DNA from: Flavivirga jejuensis
Lineage (GTDB): Bacteria; Bacteroidota; Bacteroidia; Flavobacteriales; Flavobacteriaceae
Length of the DNA stretch: 64,000 nucleotides
Direction of reading: 5' to 3'
Assembly (NCBI RefSeq): GCF_030540765.1
Contig: NZ_JAUOEL010000003.1
Location: 248,001-312,000 of the forward strand
A program made the position numbers and the translations under genes. Under the pieces are notes generated by a model. The model did no database searches, was not told the DNA's origin, and saw only the letters and a program-made list of their open reading frames with translations. This document shows positions 19,301 to 28,266 of the stretch, in pieces. The stretch's first letter is position 1; every line of letters begins with the position of its first letter.

Positions 19301-19626
19301 TCGTTATGCGATAAGCCCGCATTGGCTTTTTCTGTAATATCTTCGAAAGCTAAAGCGCCTTTATTAAGGTAAAGCCTATTATTAACCATATTACCTGTAA
19401 AATACAGGTCTTGCAAATTGTCATTATTAAAATCGCCAACAGCAATACCGCCTCCCATATAAATGTATGGGTAGTTAAAATAATTTAGACTGTCTGATTC
19501 TGTTAAAGCATTTTCAAAATTTATTCCTGACGCTTTTGGACTTAATAATGTAAACTGTTTTTTCTCAATATTTTTTGAACAAGAAATAATAAAAACGAGA
19601 AGCAAAAAACTCTTAAATAATTTCAT
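16303..19626 (-). CDS. Large FG-GAP/VCBS-repeat lipoprotein with ASPIC domain
   Basis: I place the start at 19626, where MKLFKSFLLLVFIISCSKN gives a clean lipoprotein signal; the longer ORF to 19677 adds 17 residues that would spoil it. The 1107-residue product has two propeller-like sets of calcium-loop repeats (DFNNDNLQDLYF, DINNDGWLDIYL, DYDNDGDLDLYV, DLNNDGYKDIYV, later DKDGDQDLLICG and DFNDDGNLDLVVAG). They are split by an ASPIC/UnbV segment at about 535-610 (LNPRGVGTKCTII to LNVEWQDGKTQ). This architecture is common in Bacteroidota next to SusC/SusD genes. It lies about 90 bp after the SusD gene on the same strand and is probably co-transcribed. Function inferred only from context. Confidence 0.86.
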   Translation of the reverse strand: MKLFKSFLLLVFIISCSKNIEKKQFTLLSPKASGINFENALTESDSLNYFNYPYIYMGGGIAVGDFNNDNLQDLYFTGNMVNNRLYLNKGALAFEDITEKANAGLSHNDWFLGVTTVDINNDGWLDIYLSVSGKKEACPNKLLINQGLNKEGHITFKEEAATYGIADKGHSTQSTFFDYDNDGDLDLYVANYPITPFKTTPDTFRQLIRHASSRHSNHLYKNDGNGVFTDVTKEAGVLSYSLSLSASVSDLNNDGYKDIYVSNDFASADFCYINNGDGTFRNTIEQSVKHTALYGMGADIADFNNDGFLDVFQADMDASTNKRSKANMASMNVQMFWDTYNSGLYYQYMHNCLQLNTGVLGLDNTPQFNNISRISNTSSTDWSWGPIFADLDNDGWKDLYVSNGTRREINNTDFFNAIKKTRNPFGERKKNDGLQNSLKMPSEKTDNFVFRNSKDLTFEKINAEWGLEFKGFSNGVAYADLDNDGDLEIILNNIDDKAVIFENNNSENNNYITVQFNGSELNPRGVGTKCTIISNNKKQFQELSLEHGYISSMASLLHFGLGKETIIDTLNVEWQDGKTQTLTNVSVNKTLVLSYADATLNKIEKKLKKEQPFNSKDNVLDTLFVHIENGYNDYDKEILLPHKMSTFGPYVSVGDLNKDGLEDFYVSGASNQKGGLFYQNKNGLFDKKEFMLDNEAIHEDMGSLMFDADNDGDLDLYVVSGGNEFEPDSKLLQDRLYENDGSGNLSLSKNTLPEMITSGARVYNFDYDKDGDQDLLICGRLVPGNYPSPAKTHILENVSTSRHIKFVDATDALIPTFNKLGLTTSVSIEDIDKDGWLDIVAVGEWMPIRVFKNNQGKSFSEISDSLGLTNTTGWWFSIASGDFDKDGDIDFVAGNLGLNYKYKSFEDETFDIYFNDFDGNNKKDIVLSYYNEGEKYPVRGRSCSSSQVREIKEKFKTYNEFAEATLVDVYGEEELEASLHYQVNTFATSYIENKQGTFVLHALPNAVQLSNSNQILVKDFNDDGNLDLVVAGNLYGSEIETPRNDAGTGVFLTGNGQGVFTPHSICESGFYIPKDVKDLAMIKVGKKQMIIASNNNDPLKFIEVKSK

Positions 19627-19719
19627 AATGAAACTAATTTTTGGGGATAAACAAATGTAGAAAATCCTGTACAACAAGTATACAGGATTAACTAATAAAA
19701 AAAAACTAACTTATTTTAT

Positions 19720-21138
19720 TTACAAATTGGTATTAACCTGTAATTCTACGTTTGGTATTGGTAGCAGATAATCAAGATCACCAAATCGTTGAAGATCTAA
19801 ATACCTTGATTGCTCACCTGCTAATTCCACCCATCGCTCATGTTTTATAGCCTCTAAGATCGCAGCAGTACCTGATACTGTAACATCAGGCATAGCAACC
19901 GATGGTCTTGATCGAACTTCATTAATGAAGCCTAAAGCGACAGCTTCTGATCCGCCTGGAGAACGTATTTCTGCCTCTGCCCTCATTAACAATACATCTG
20001 CATAACGAATAACCCTTGCATTGATACCACTAGCTTGTGTCTCAGCAGCTCTATTATCTAAATTTTGATACTTTCTCCATCCTGGATTATCATCTGGTCC
20101 AAAATCCCCTGCAACAAATGTGCTTTCCCCATTATTAAATGTATTAGTCATGGTGCCATTATCACTAGCATCAATTGAATAAAAAGTATATGCATAACGC
20201 ATGTCTCCATCTTCGAATTCATCTAAAAGTGCTTGGCTTGGTTTTACATTCCACCATCCCGAATACTCTTGAGCTCTAAACGTTGTTTCCGCGTTTCCCC
20301 TTCCTGTCTGATCCCATGAGTCACTTAATCCTGTAGCCTCATCAAAGTGTACTTCAAATATAGATTCATCGTTATGTTCTCCTTCTACGGTAGCGTTATC
20401 TCTATAATCAGACACCAAACTATAGCCTGTTACATTTGCTAAAGCTTCTTTTGCACCAGCTGCATCACCGTTTTGCAATAACACTTTTCCTAACAATGCC
20501 CAAGCAGCCCCTGTTGTTGGTCTGCCAACCTCTTCTTCTCCTTTTACAGGTAAGTTGTCTGTTGCAAACCTCAAATCTGCAACAATAGTGCTGTAAACTT
20601 CTGATACTGGCGATTTAGCCCTACCCGATTTCAAACTCTCTATATCTAGCACCAATGGGATGTCGCCATATTTAGTAACCAAATTAAAATAAAAAAGAGC
20701 TCTTAAAAACCGTACTTCTCCTAACCTTTCTGCGGCTTCATCAGCAGGTATATTCTCGAAATTTTCTTCATTAGTAATAACAAAATTACAACGTCCTATA
20801 CCTTGATAGTTATGTATCCAATATCTCATATTACCTTCATTTGCTTCATCAACACTTCGGTTAATCATCTGTACTTTATCTGCTTCTAAATTACCTACTG
20901 CATAATTTTCACCTCCAATATTATCGTTAATATAGAATTGATATCTCGCATAATTCCCCGTTTCTTGAAGATACGTATAACACGCAGTAGCCGCCGCTTC
21001 CAATTGCAAACTTGACTTAAAAAATGTTGCTTGAGACATTTGGTTAGGATTATTTAATTCTAATCCCGATTCATCGCAGGAAATTAGAATTACAAAAACT
21101 ACTGCGATCCCAGTAAAAAATATTTTAATTTTTTTCAT
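19720..21138 (-). CDS. SusD/RagB-like nutrient-binding lipoprotein
   Basis: The 472-residue protein has a lipobox (VFVILISCDESGLELNNPN), SusD-type N-terminal helices (LQLEAAATACYTYLQ), RFLRALFYFNLVTKYGDIPLV and a C-terminal ILEAIKHERWVELAGEQSRYLDLQRFG segment, which is the RagB/SusD C-terminal pattern. It follows the SusC gene by 28 bp. It should bind the glycan or other substrate at the cell surface and hand it to its SusC partner. The downstream ASPIC proteins are probable accessory surface proteins of the same locus. Confidence 0.92.
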   Translation of the reverse strand: MKKIKIFFTGIAVVFVILISCDESGLELNNPNQMSQATFFKSSLQLEAAATACYTYLQETGNYARYQFYINDNIGGENYAVGNLEADKVQMINRSVDEANEGNMRYWIHNYQGIGRCNFVITNEENFENIPADEAAERLGEVRFLRALFYFNLVTKYGDIPLVLDIESLKSGRAKSPVSEVYSTIVADLRFATDNLPVKGEEEVGRPTTGAAWALLGKVLLQNGDAAGAKEALANVTGYSLVSDYRDNATVEGEHNDESIFEVHFDEATGLSDSWDQTGRGNAETTFRAQEYSGWWNVKPSQALLDEFEDGDMRYAYTFYSIDASDNGTMTNTFNNGESTFVAGDFGPDDNPGWRKYQNLDNRAAETQASGINARVIRYADVLLMRAEAEIRSPGGSEAVALGFINEVRSRPSVAMPDVTVSGTAAILEAIKHERWVELAGEQSRYLDLQRFGDLDYLLPIPNVELQVNTNL

Positions 21139-21166
21139 GTTTTTTTATATTATAAATTAATATACA

Positions 21167-24100
21167 TTAAAATGCCAATTGAACCCCAACAATAAATGAT
21201 CTTGGCTGTGGGTATACCCCTCTATCAATACCTATTCCTGCAGCTGCTGATTGTTGTCCGGGAGTTACCGTAGAACTTCCTCCAATTTCTGGATCGTAAC
21301 CAGAATAGTCTGTTATTGTAAATAGGTTTTGTCCTGTAGCATATATTCTAAATTTAGAAAAAGCACCATTTGCAATTGATGTTAATGCAGACTCTGGTAA
21401 ACTATATCCAATAGTTAAGTTTCTAAGTTTAGCATAAGATCCGTCTTCTATATATCGATCTGAACGTCCCACATTACGTTTATCTGCTCTTGCTGCTTCT
21501 GTAAACCCTGGCACTGTTGCATTTGTATTAGTAGGAGTCCATCTATTTAACACAGCTGTTCCTGCATTAAAGAAACGATCCATCCCTTCAAGATCAAATA
21601 AATTTGTATTATATATTTCGTTTCCACTTACACCACTAAAGAATAACGTAGCATCAAAGTTTTTATAATTAGCCGATAGATTTAAACCATATGTAAGTTC
21701 TGGAAAAGGGTTCCCTATTTTCACTTCATCATTACCATCAACAACCCCATCATTATTTTGATCTACAAAACGAATATCACCTGGTACTGCATTTGGTTGT
21801 GCACTGGTATCGTCACCTTGTTGAAATAAGCCATCTGTTTGAAGTCCATAAAAGTAAAATAATGTTTCACCTTCGGTTATTCTGGATAGGGTTTGACCTT
21901 CAAAAGTAGAACTTTGTATAAATGACAGGTCTCCCAAATCTGTAGCTTCATTTTTAGAAGTACCAAGGTTTAAGTTAGCAGACCAACTAAAATCTTCTCC
22001 TTTGTTATAATTATAACCAACATTAAACTCAAACCCTTTAGTATTTGTTGAAGCTCCATTACGTTGGGTGAAACCAGCACCTAAACCTTCGGAAGGCACA
22101 TTAGGAATTGGCACAATAACATCTTCAACATCATTATTATAATATTCGAAAGATAACGTAAGTGTATTGTTAAAAAGAGCCATATCTAAACCGATATTAG
22201 TCATGGTTGCTTCTTCCCATTTTAAATCTGGGTTTGCAGTACCAAAATTAGAAGCTCCTGTATTTCTATTTAATGCAATATAACCATATGTAGCTACTAA
22301 TCCCGATTCATAAACATAATCTGTAGATCCATCGTTACCAGTTGTACCCCAAGATCCTCTAAGCTTCATACTACTAATTGCATTTGAATCTTTTAAGAAA
22401 TCCTCTTCACTTAATACCCATCCTAAAGAAACTGCTGGGAATGTTCCCCATCTGTTATTGTCTCCAAAACGAGAAGATCCATCTCGACGAATTGATGCTG
22501 ACAGCAAATATTTGCTATCATAATTGTAATTAACTCTTCCTACATAAGAAATTAAACCATATTCAAAAAGCTGGTTGGTTGCTGTTATCCCTTCTGAACC
22601 TTGAATTACAGGCACCGCATCACTTAAAGGGTTTGAAGCTTGAGTACGATTGTTTCGAGCGGTTGTTTCAAACTTTTCAGCAACTAGTAATAAATCCAAA
22701 TTATGAACATCATTAAAGATAGTTGAGTAGGCTAATGAGCTTGTGTAACTGTCTGAACTAAAAATATTAGCACTTTGATCAAGTTGTGCAGCCTCACGTT
22801 TATTTATTCCCTCATTAAAAGTAGGACGATGAATGTTTGTTGATGCTGATGTTCTTTCAAAACCATATTGAAACTTATACTCTAAACCGTTAATAAACTC
22901 GTAAGAAGCATAAAGCGACCCTAATATTTTAGCAATATCGGTTGTATTATTACTTATCGTTTGGAGTCTAACAGGGTTTTCCGCATCCGATCCACCATCT
23001 GAACCATCTGGCCCTCCAAAACCACCTAGTTTATCTGAATCATAAACAGGCGTGTAAGGCAATGATTTAATCATATGTTCTACTAATGTTCTATCCCCAT
23101 TTTCTTCTTCGTTTTTCATTTCAGAATCTGCAATAGCCAGAGTTTCTCCTATTTTAAATTTATCTCCAATCTTAAATTCACTATTTGCTCTTAAAGACGA
23201 TCTGTTAAAACCGGTATTAATAATAATGCCTTCTTGATCAATAAAACCTGCGGATATATTAAATATAGCCGTATCATTTCCTCCTGAAACGCCTACGTTC
23301 GTATTATGAGTAAAAGCAGTCTGAAATACTTCGTCTTGCCAATCTGTGTTGAGTGTTGTTGACGCTTCGTCTACCGTATATCTATTAGGCAAACCGAACG
23401 TTTCCTGCGTAAATTGTCTAAGCTGATCTGAATTAAGTAAATCTAATTTTTTTGGAACACTTTGAGAAGACAAATAAGAATCTAAAGTTACTCTAGTTAT
23501 TCCTGCCTTCCCTCTTTTAGTTGTGATAAGTACCACACCATTAGATGCTCTTGATCCATAAATAGCAGCGGTTGATGCGTCTTTTAACACATCAATAGAT
23601 TCTATATCATTAGGGTTAATCTCATTAATCCCTCCAGAAACAATACCATCTATTACGTATAATGGCTGACTGTTACCAAAGGTTCCTAGACCACGTATTT
23701 GAACTTGTGGTGCTGTTCCAGGAGATCCGCTGTTAATCACCGTAACACCAGGTGCCTGCCCTTGCAAAGCCTGTTCTGCAGATGTAACTGGGGTTAAATT
23801 AATATCTTCAGATTTTACCGAAGAAATAGCGCCAGTTACCAGACGTCTAGATGTTTTTCCATAACCCACTACCACTACTTCACTTAAAGTACTCGTGTCT
23901 TCAATAAGAACAACATCAATAATTGATTTTCCATCAACAGCAATTTCAAGTTTTTCGTAGCCAACATAGCTAAAAATTAATATGGCATTAGAATCCACAT
24001 TAGTTAGGCTATACTTTCCATCAAAATCTGATCCAGCTCCATTCGAAGTTCCTTTCACTATGACATTTGCTCCAGGCAAAGGGCCACTAGAATCAGAAAT

Positions 24101-24187
24101 AGTACCAGTGATATTTTGAGAATACGTAGAGATACTCAAAATAAAGACTGCTAAAAAAAGTAGTTTTTTAAATAGTTTTTCTTTCAT
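21167..24187 (-). CDS. SusC/RagA-type TonB-dependent outer-membrane receptor
   Basis: 1006 residues: signal peptide ending STYSQ; carboxypeptidase-regulatory-like domain at about residues 25-100 (ITGTISDSSGPLPGANVIV, DFDGKYSLTN); a TonB-box-like LSEVVVVGYGKTSRRLVTG; plug with ALQGQAPGVTV and the SusC signature AAIYGSRASNGVVLITTKRG; then a beta-barrel ending FIVGVQLAF. It is the transport pore of the second Sus-type locus. It is divergent from the AraC regulator at 24404 across 216 bp that must hold both promoters. Confidence 0.94.
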   Translation of the reverse strand: MKEKLFKKLLFLAVFILSISTYSQNITGTISDSSGPLPGANVIVKGTSNGAGSDFDGKYSLTNVDSNAILIFSYVGYEKLEIAVDGKSIIDVVLIEDTSTLSEVVVVGYGKTSRRLVTGAISSVKSEDINLTPVTSAEQALQGQAPGVTVINSGSPGTAPQVQIRGLGTFGNSQPLYVIDGIVSGGINEINPNDIESIDVLKDASTAAIYGSRASNGVVLITTKRGKAGITRVTLDSYLSSQSVPKKLDLLNSDQLRQFTQETFGLPNRYTVDEASTTLNTDWQDEVFQTAFTHNTNVGVSGGNDTAIFNISAGFIDQEGIIINTGFNRSSLRANSEFKIGDKFKIGETLAIADSEMKNEEENGDRTLVEHMIKSLPYTPVYDSDKLGGFGGPDGSDGGSDAENPVRLQTISNNTTDIAKILGSLYASYEFINGLEYKFQYGFERTSASTNIHRPTFNEGINKREAAQLDQSANIFSSDSYTSSLAYSTIFNDVHNLDLLLVAEKFETTARNNRTQASNPLSDAVPVIQGSEGITATNQLFEYGLISYVGRVNYNYDSKYLLSASIRRDGSSRFGDNNRWGTFPAVSLGWVLSEEDFLKDSNAISSMKLRGSWGTTGNDGSTDYVYESGLVATYGYIALNRNTGASNFGTANPDLKWEEATMTNIGLDMALFNNTLTLSFEYYNNDVEDVIVPIPNVPSEGLGAGFTQRNGASTNTKGFEFNVGYNYNKGEDFSWSANLNLGTSKNEATDLGDLSFIQSSTFEGQTLSRITEGETLFYFYGLQTDGLFQQGDDTSAQPNAVPGDIRFVDQNNDGVVDGNDEVKIGNPFPELTYGLNLSANYKNFDATLFFSGVSGNEIYNTNLFDLEGMDRFFNAGTAVLNRWTPTNTNATVPGFTEAARADKRNVGRSDRYIEDGSYAKLRNLTIGYSLPESALTSIANGAFSKFRIYATGQNLFTITDYSGYDPEIGGSSTVTPGQQSAAAGIGIDRGVYPQPRSFIVGVQLAF

Positions 24188-24403
24188 AAGTAATTGAAAA
24201 TTAATTTATTAAAAAATATTTTTTAATAATTTCATTAAATAGAGTAGATTTGTAGTGAACAAAAATTATAATCCATATTATTTAATGATTAGTTAACATT
24301 TAGTTTGTGATACAAATTTAACTTCAAAATTGACACACATATAATATGATTTCATCAAATAATAATATATATTTTTCACAATATCGCAAAAACACATATT
24401 TAG

Positions 24404-25279
24404 ATGCTAGATAATATCCATAGAGAAATAACGCAACTAACTCCTGAAGATAGCTTTTTAGTGTTTGATCGCGTAAAAGACGATTTTGATTTCCCTATTC
24501 ACTTTCATCCAGAATACGAATTAAATTTTATACAAAACGGAAAAGGTGTTAGAAGAATAGCAGGAGATAGTATTGAAGAAATTGACGATATCGAGCTTGT
24601 TTTTGTTGGCTCAAATCTAGTTCATGGATGGGAGCTACATAAATGCCAATGCAAAAAAATTCATGAGATCACCATACATATAAATTACGATTTACTTGAT
24701 GAGAAGCTATTAGCAAGAAACATATTTAAACCTATTAAGGATATGTTTGAAAAATCTGCTCATGGTATTTTGTTTTCAAAAAAAACATCTGAGGATATCG
24801 CTCCAAGGCTTATAAACCTTAGCAAAACAGATGGTATCGATTATTATTTAGAGTTTATATCTATATTATACGACTTAGCAAGTTCAAGAAATCAACGCAT
24901 GCTATCTAATTCTACCACACAAAAAAGAAGCTTTGAAAACAGCTCAAAAATAAAAAAGGTCTACGACTATATTCAAAATAATTTCGACAAAAAAATATCG
25001 CTAAATGAAATATCTGCTTTAGTAAACATGACACCTGTCTCCTTTAACAGATTCATAAAAAAACGAACTGGAAAAACCTTTGTTATTTATGTAAATAGTA
25101 CGCGCATAAGTCAAGCAAGCAAGCTACTTTTAGAAACAGACTTAAGCATTGCCGAAATAAGTTTTAAGTGCGGATTTAACAATATAGCAAACTTTAATCG
25201 TATTTTTAAAAAAGAAAAAAATGCTACCCCCAGTGAATTTAGAGAAGGTTTTAATGCATGTATTAAGCGTGTTTTGTAA
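24404..25279 (+). CDS. Cupin-type AraC-family transcriptional regulator
   Basis: This 291-residue soluble regulator has an N-terminal cupin-like sensor at about residues 25-90 (IHFHPEYELNFIQNGKG, LVFVGSNLVHGWE) and a C-terminal AraC double helix-turn-helix at about 185-285 (ISLNEISALVNMTPVSFNRF, then LSIAEISFKCGFNNIANFNR and ATPSEF). It lies divergently from the SusC/SusD/ASPIC operon and ahead of the GH3 gene on its own strand, so it probably responds to a sugar and controls one or both. This is inferred from position. Confidence 0.87.
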   Translation: MLDNIHREITQLTPEDSFLVFDRVKDDFDFPIHFHPEYELNFIQNGKGVRRIAGDSIEEIDDIELVFVGSNLVHGWELHKCQCKKIHEITIHINYDLLDEKLLARNIFKPIKDMFEKSAHGILFSKKTSEDIAPRLINLSKTDGIDYYLEFISILYDLASSRNQRMLSNSTTQKRSFENSSKIKKVYDYIQNNFDKKISLNEISALVNMTPVSFNRFIKKRTGKTFVIYVNSTRISQASKLLLETDLSIAEISFKCGFNNIANFNRIFKKEKNATPSEFREGFNACIKRVL

Positions 25280-25687
25280 AATTTGTCTTTCTTTTCATTT
25301 ATTTATCTAAATGTTTACCCAAAACATACTCACCTATTTTAAATAAAAAATAGTATCACCAATTGATCATATAAGACAATTTAATACGTACTAATACATA
25401 TATTTTTGCAATATATATTCGTAAAAAAAAATATTTTAGCTTTTATTTAAATAATCAAACACTCATTAAATCTAATGTATCAAGGAGGTACATAGAATTT
25501 AACGCTCTATACCACGAGGTATTAAGAATAAATCAAATCATATTAACAAATGATTATTTTATACACTAAAATGAAAAAATAGTATTATTAAATACAAACA
25601 AAATTAGATTCAACAACCTTTATAATACGACACAAAAAATCATAAATAGTTGAATATTAAAACTTTACATGTAATAACATTTTTATT
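25280..25687. other. AT-rich intergenic region before the GH3 gene
   Basis: These 408 bp hold no gene. A TATTTTTG box at 25401-25408 could be the GH3 promoter, giving a leader of about 280 nt. CAAGGAGG near 25482 resembles a ribosome-binding site but no sensible reading frame follows it. Confidence 0.45.
25401..25408 (+). promoter_or_regulatory. Possible -7 box upstream of the GH3 gene
   Basis: TATTTTTG fits TAnnTTTG. It is 280 bp before the GH3 start, so a long leader would be needed; no clear -33 partner was seen. Confidence 0.35.
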
Positions 25688-28000
25688 ATGAATATTAAAT
25701 TTAAACTCATTACATATATAATAGTAACACTAATGTTTATGGCTTGCACAGACGATAACCACACAAATAAAACGATACCCCATCCTAAAGAAGATCTAAT
25801 TAGCGAAAAAGTAGATGCGCTTATTAAAATAATGACACTCAAAGAAAAAATTGGTCAAATGAACCAATATAATGGGTTTTGGGATGTAACTGGTCCTGTT
25901 CCTAATGAGGGTGATGCTGAAGAAAAATATGAGCACTTAAAAAATGGACTTGTTGGTTCTATGCTTTCTGTAAGAGGGACAAAAGCTGTTAGAGCTGTTC
26001 AAAAAATTGCTGTAGAAGAATCTAGATTAGGAATTCCATTAATAATAGGTTTTGATGTTATTCACGGCTACAAAACTTTAAGTCCAATACCTCTAGCCGA
26101 AGCAGCCAGTTGGGATCTAGAAGCCATCGAAAGATCTGCTCAAGTGGCTGCTGCAGAAGCATCGGCCGCAGGTATAAACTGGACGTTTGCTCCAATGGTG
26201 GACATATCTAGAGACCCTAGATGGGGACGTGTTATGGAAGGTGCTGGAGAAGACCCTTTTTTAGGAAGCAAAATTGCAGTAGCAAGGGTTAGAGGTTTTC
26301 AAGGAGATGACCTATCTGCCGTAAACACCATAGCTGCTTGCGCCAAACATTTTGCTGCTTATGGGTTCTCTGAAGCTGGAAAAGAATACAACACGGTAGA
26401 CATAGGAAATTCAACCTTACATAATATTGCCCTGCCTCCGTTTAAAGCTACCGTAGATGCCAATGTTAAAACTCTAATGAACGCATTTAATGAGCTTGAT
26501 GGGGTTCCTGCTACGGGAAACAAATACCTTCTAAGGGATATTTTAAAAAATAAATGGGGATTTAAAGGTTTTGTGATTTCCGATTGGGCCTCTATAAAAG
26601 AACTTGTTGTTTGGGGCTATGCAAAAGACAATAAAGACGCTGCTAAAATGGCTGCGTTAGCGGGTTCTGACATGGATATGGAATCGCATATTTACGTATT
26701 TGAGCTGGAGCAACTAGTTAAAGATGGTAGTATTGATGAAGAGATTATTGATGATGCTGTTAGCAGAATTTTAACTGTAAAGTTTGAATTGGGATTGTTT
26801 GACGACCCATACAGATATTGTGACGAAATTAGAGAGAAGGAAGTAATCAACAGCCCAGAACATTTAGACGCCGTTCTGGATATGGCAAAAAAATCTATTG
26901 TTTTACTAAAAAATGAAAATCATTTACTGCCACTAAAAAAAGAAGGTCAAAATATTGCTTTAATTGGTGCTTTAGCAAATGAAAAAAACAGTCCGTTAGG
27001 AAGCTGGAGAATTGCTTCGAAAGATAGCACTGGGGTCTCTGTACTTGAAGGGATGCAAAATTATAAAGGCAACCATTTAGTTTATAAAAAAGGAACTGAT
27101 GTAACCATTGGCAGCACTCAATTTATTAATGAACTTAATATAAACAATACAGATAAAAGCGGATTTAAAGACGCTATAGATGCTGCTAAAAAAGCCGATG
27201 TCGTCGTTATGGTTTTAGGAGAACATGGGTTTCAAAGTGGGGAAGCCAGAAGCAGAACAGACATTGATTTACCTGGCGTTCAGCAAGAATTATTGGAAGA
27301 AGTTTATAAAGTAAATAAAAATATTGTTCTGGTATTAAACAATGGTAGACCTTTAACTATTAATTGGGCAGACAAACATATTCCTGCAATCCTTGAAACA
27401 TGGCAACTTGGTACTCAAGCAGGAAACGCAGTAGCTCAAGTATTATATGGAGATTACAATCCAAGTGGCAAACTCCCTATGACCTTTCCTAGAAATGTAG
27501 GTCAAATACCTATATATTATAATTATAAAAACACTGGAAGACCTATTAGCGATACCAATAACCCTAATTTAGTTTTTTGGTCTCATTATAGCGATGTAGA
27601 AAACACCCCGCTTTATCCGTTTGGCCACGGTTTAAGCTATACGACTTTTAAATATGAAAATTTAGTACTTAACAAAAAAACGTTTGATATAAATGAAAGC
27701 GTCCATATTTCTGTTAATGTAACCAATACAGGCAAAGTAACTGGTAAAGAGGTCGTTCAACTTTATATTAGAGATCTTGTAGCCAGTACAACACGTCCAG
27801 TGAAAGAGTTAAAAGAATTTGAATTAATTGAGTTACAAGCTGGTGAAACTAAAACAGTAAATTTTGTTTTAAATAAAGCAAGTTTAGGTTTTTATAATAA
27901 CCAGGGTGATTTTATTATAGAGCCTGGAGAATTCGAAATTTTTGTTGGAGGAAGTTCTTATACTTCTTTAGATACTCGTTTTGAGTTAGAACTCTTTTAA
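25688..28000 (+). CDS. bglX: Glycoside hydrolase family 3 beta-glucosidase, lipoprotein
   Basis: It cleaves terminal beta-linked glucose (or a related sugar) from oligosaccharides with retention. The precursor has a lipobox (TLMFMACTDD). The TIM-barrel domain carries PLIIGFDVIHGYKT, RDPRWGRVMEGAGEDP, KHFAAYG and GFVISDWASIKEL, in which the Asp at about residue 299 is the expected nucleophile. The second alpha/beta domain (KSIVLLKNENHLLPL onward, VLGEHGFQSGEARSR) carries the acid/base region, and a fibronectin-like C-terminal domain ends the protein. At 770 residues it matches BglX-type periplasmic enzymes. It is convergent with a GPH sugar symporter (28267-29874). Confidence 0.92.
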   Translation: MNIKFKLITYIIVTLMFMACTDDNHTNKTIPHPKEDLISEKVDALIKIMTLKEKIGQMNQYNGFWDVTGPVPNEGDAEEKYEHLKNGLVGSMLSVRGTKAVRAVQKIAVEESRLGIPLIIGFDVIHGYKTLSPIPLAEAASWDLEAIERSAQVAAAEASAAGINWTFAPMVDISRDPRWGRVMEGAGEDPFLGSKIAVARVRGFQGDDLSAVNTIAACAKHFAAYGFSEAGKEYNTVDIGNSTLHNIALPPFKATVDANVKTLMNAFNELDGVPATGNKYLLRDILKNKWGFKGFVISDWASIKELVVWGYAKDNKDAAKMAALAGSDMDMESHIYVFELEQLVKDGSIDEEIIDDAVSRILTVKFELGLFDDPYRYCDEIREKEVINSPEHLDAVLDMAKKSIVLLKNENHLLPLKKEGQNIALIGALANEKNSPLGSWRIASKDSTGVSVLEGMQNYKGNHLVYKKGTDVTIGSTQFINELNINNTDKSGFKDAIDAAKKADVVVMVLGEHGFQSGEARSRTDIDLPGVQQELLEEVYKVNKNIVLVLNNGRPLTINWADKHIPAILETWQLGTQAGNAVAQVLYGDYNPSGKLPMTFPRNVGQIPIYYNYKNTGRPISDTNNPNLVFWSHYSDVENTPLYPFGHGLSYTTFKYENLVLNKKTFDINESVHISVNVTNTGKVTGKEVVQLYIRDLVASTTRPVKELKEFELIELQAGETKTVNFVLNKASLGFYNNQGDFIIEPGEFEIFVGGSSYTSLDTRFELELF

Positions 28001-28266
28001 ACTTTTTTAATTGAGTTCTTAGAGTAAAATTACCCTACAATAAGTCTCTACTTATTTCACAACCCTAAACAACTGATACAAAGCACAAAAGAATTTATCA
28101 TTCAGACCATTCCGACAATTGTCGGAGTTGAAGCATCTGTTTTGATTTTAGATAAACAAGATGCTTCTGTCGTTCCTCCCTGTCTGCCTATCAATGTCAT
28201 TTAAGTTAAGGAAATTTGTTCTGTTCTGTTTTGTCACATTGAACGCAGTCGAAATGCTATTAAAAA
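28001..28266. repeat. Convergent intergenic region with palindrome, hairpin and repeat remnant
   Basis: TCCGACAATTGTCGGA (28111-28126) is a perfect 16-bp palindrome. An AAGCATCT.../...AGATGCTT stem with a one-base bulge follows at about 28130-28166, suitable as a terminator between the converging GH3 and symporter genes. CATTGAACGCAGTCGAAATG at about 28239-28258 resembles GTGAGCGTAGTCGAAATG at about 42775, suggesting a dispersed intergenic repeat family. Confidence 0.5.

Noticed and set aside
16303-19677. Start at 19677 for the large ASPIC protein
   Set aside because: It adds 17 residues ahead of a perfect lipoprotein signal that begins at 19626.
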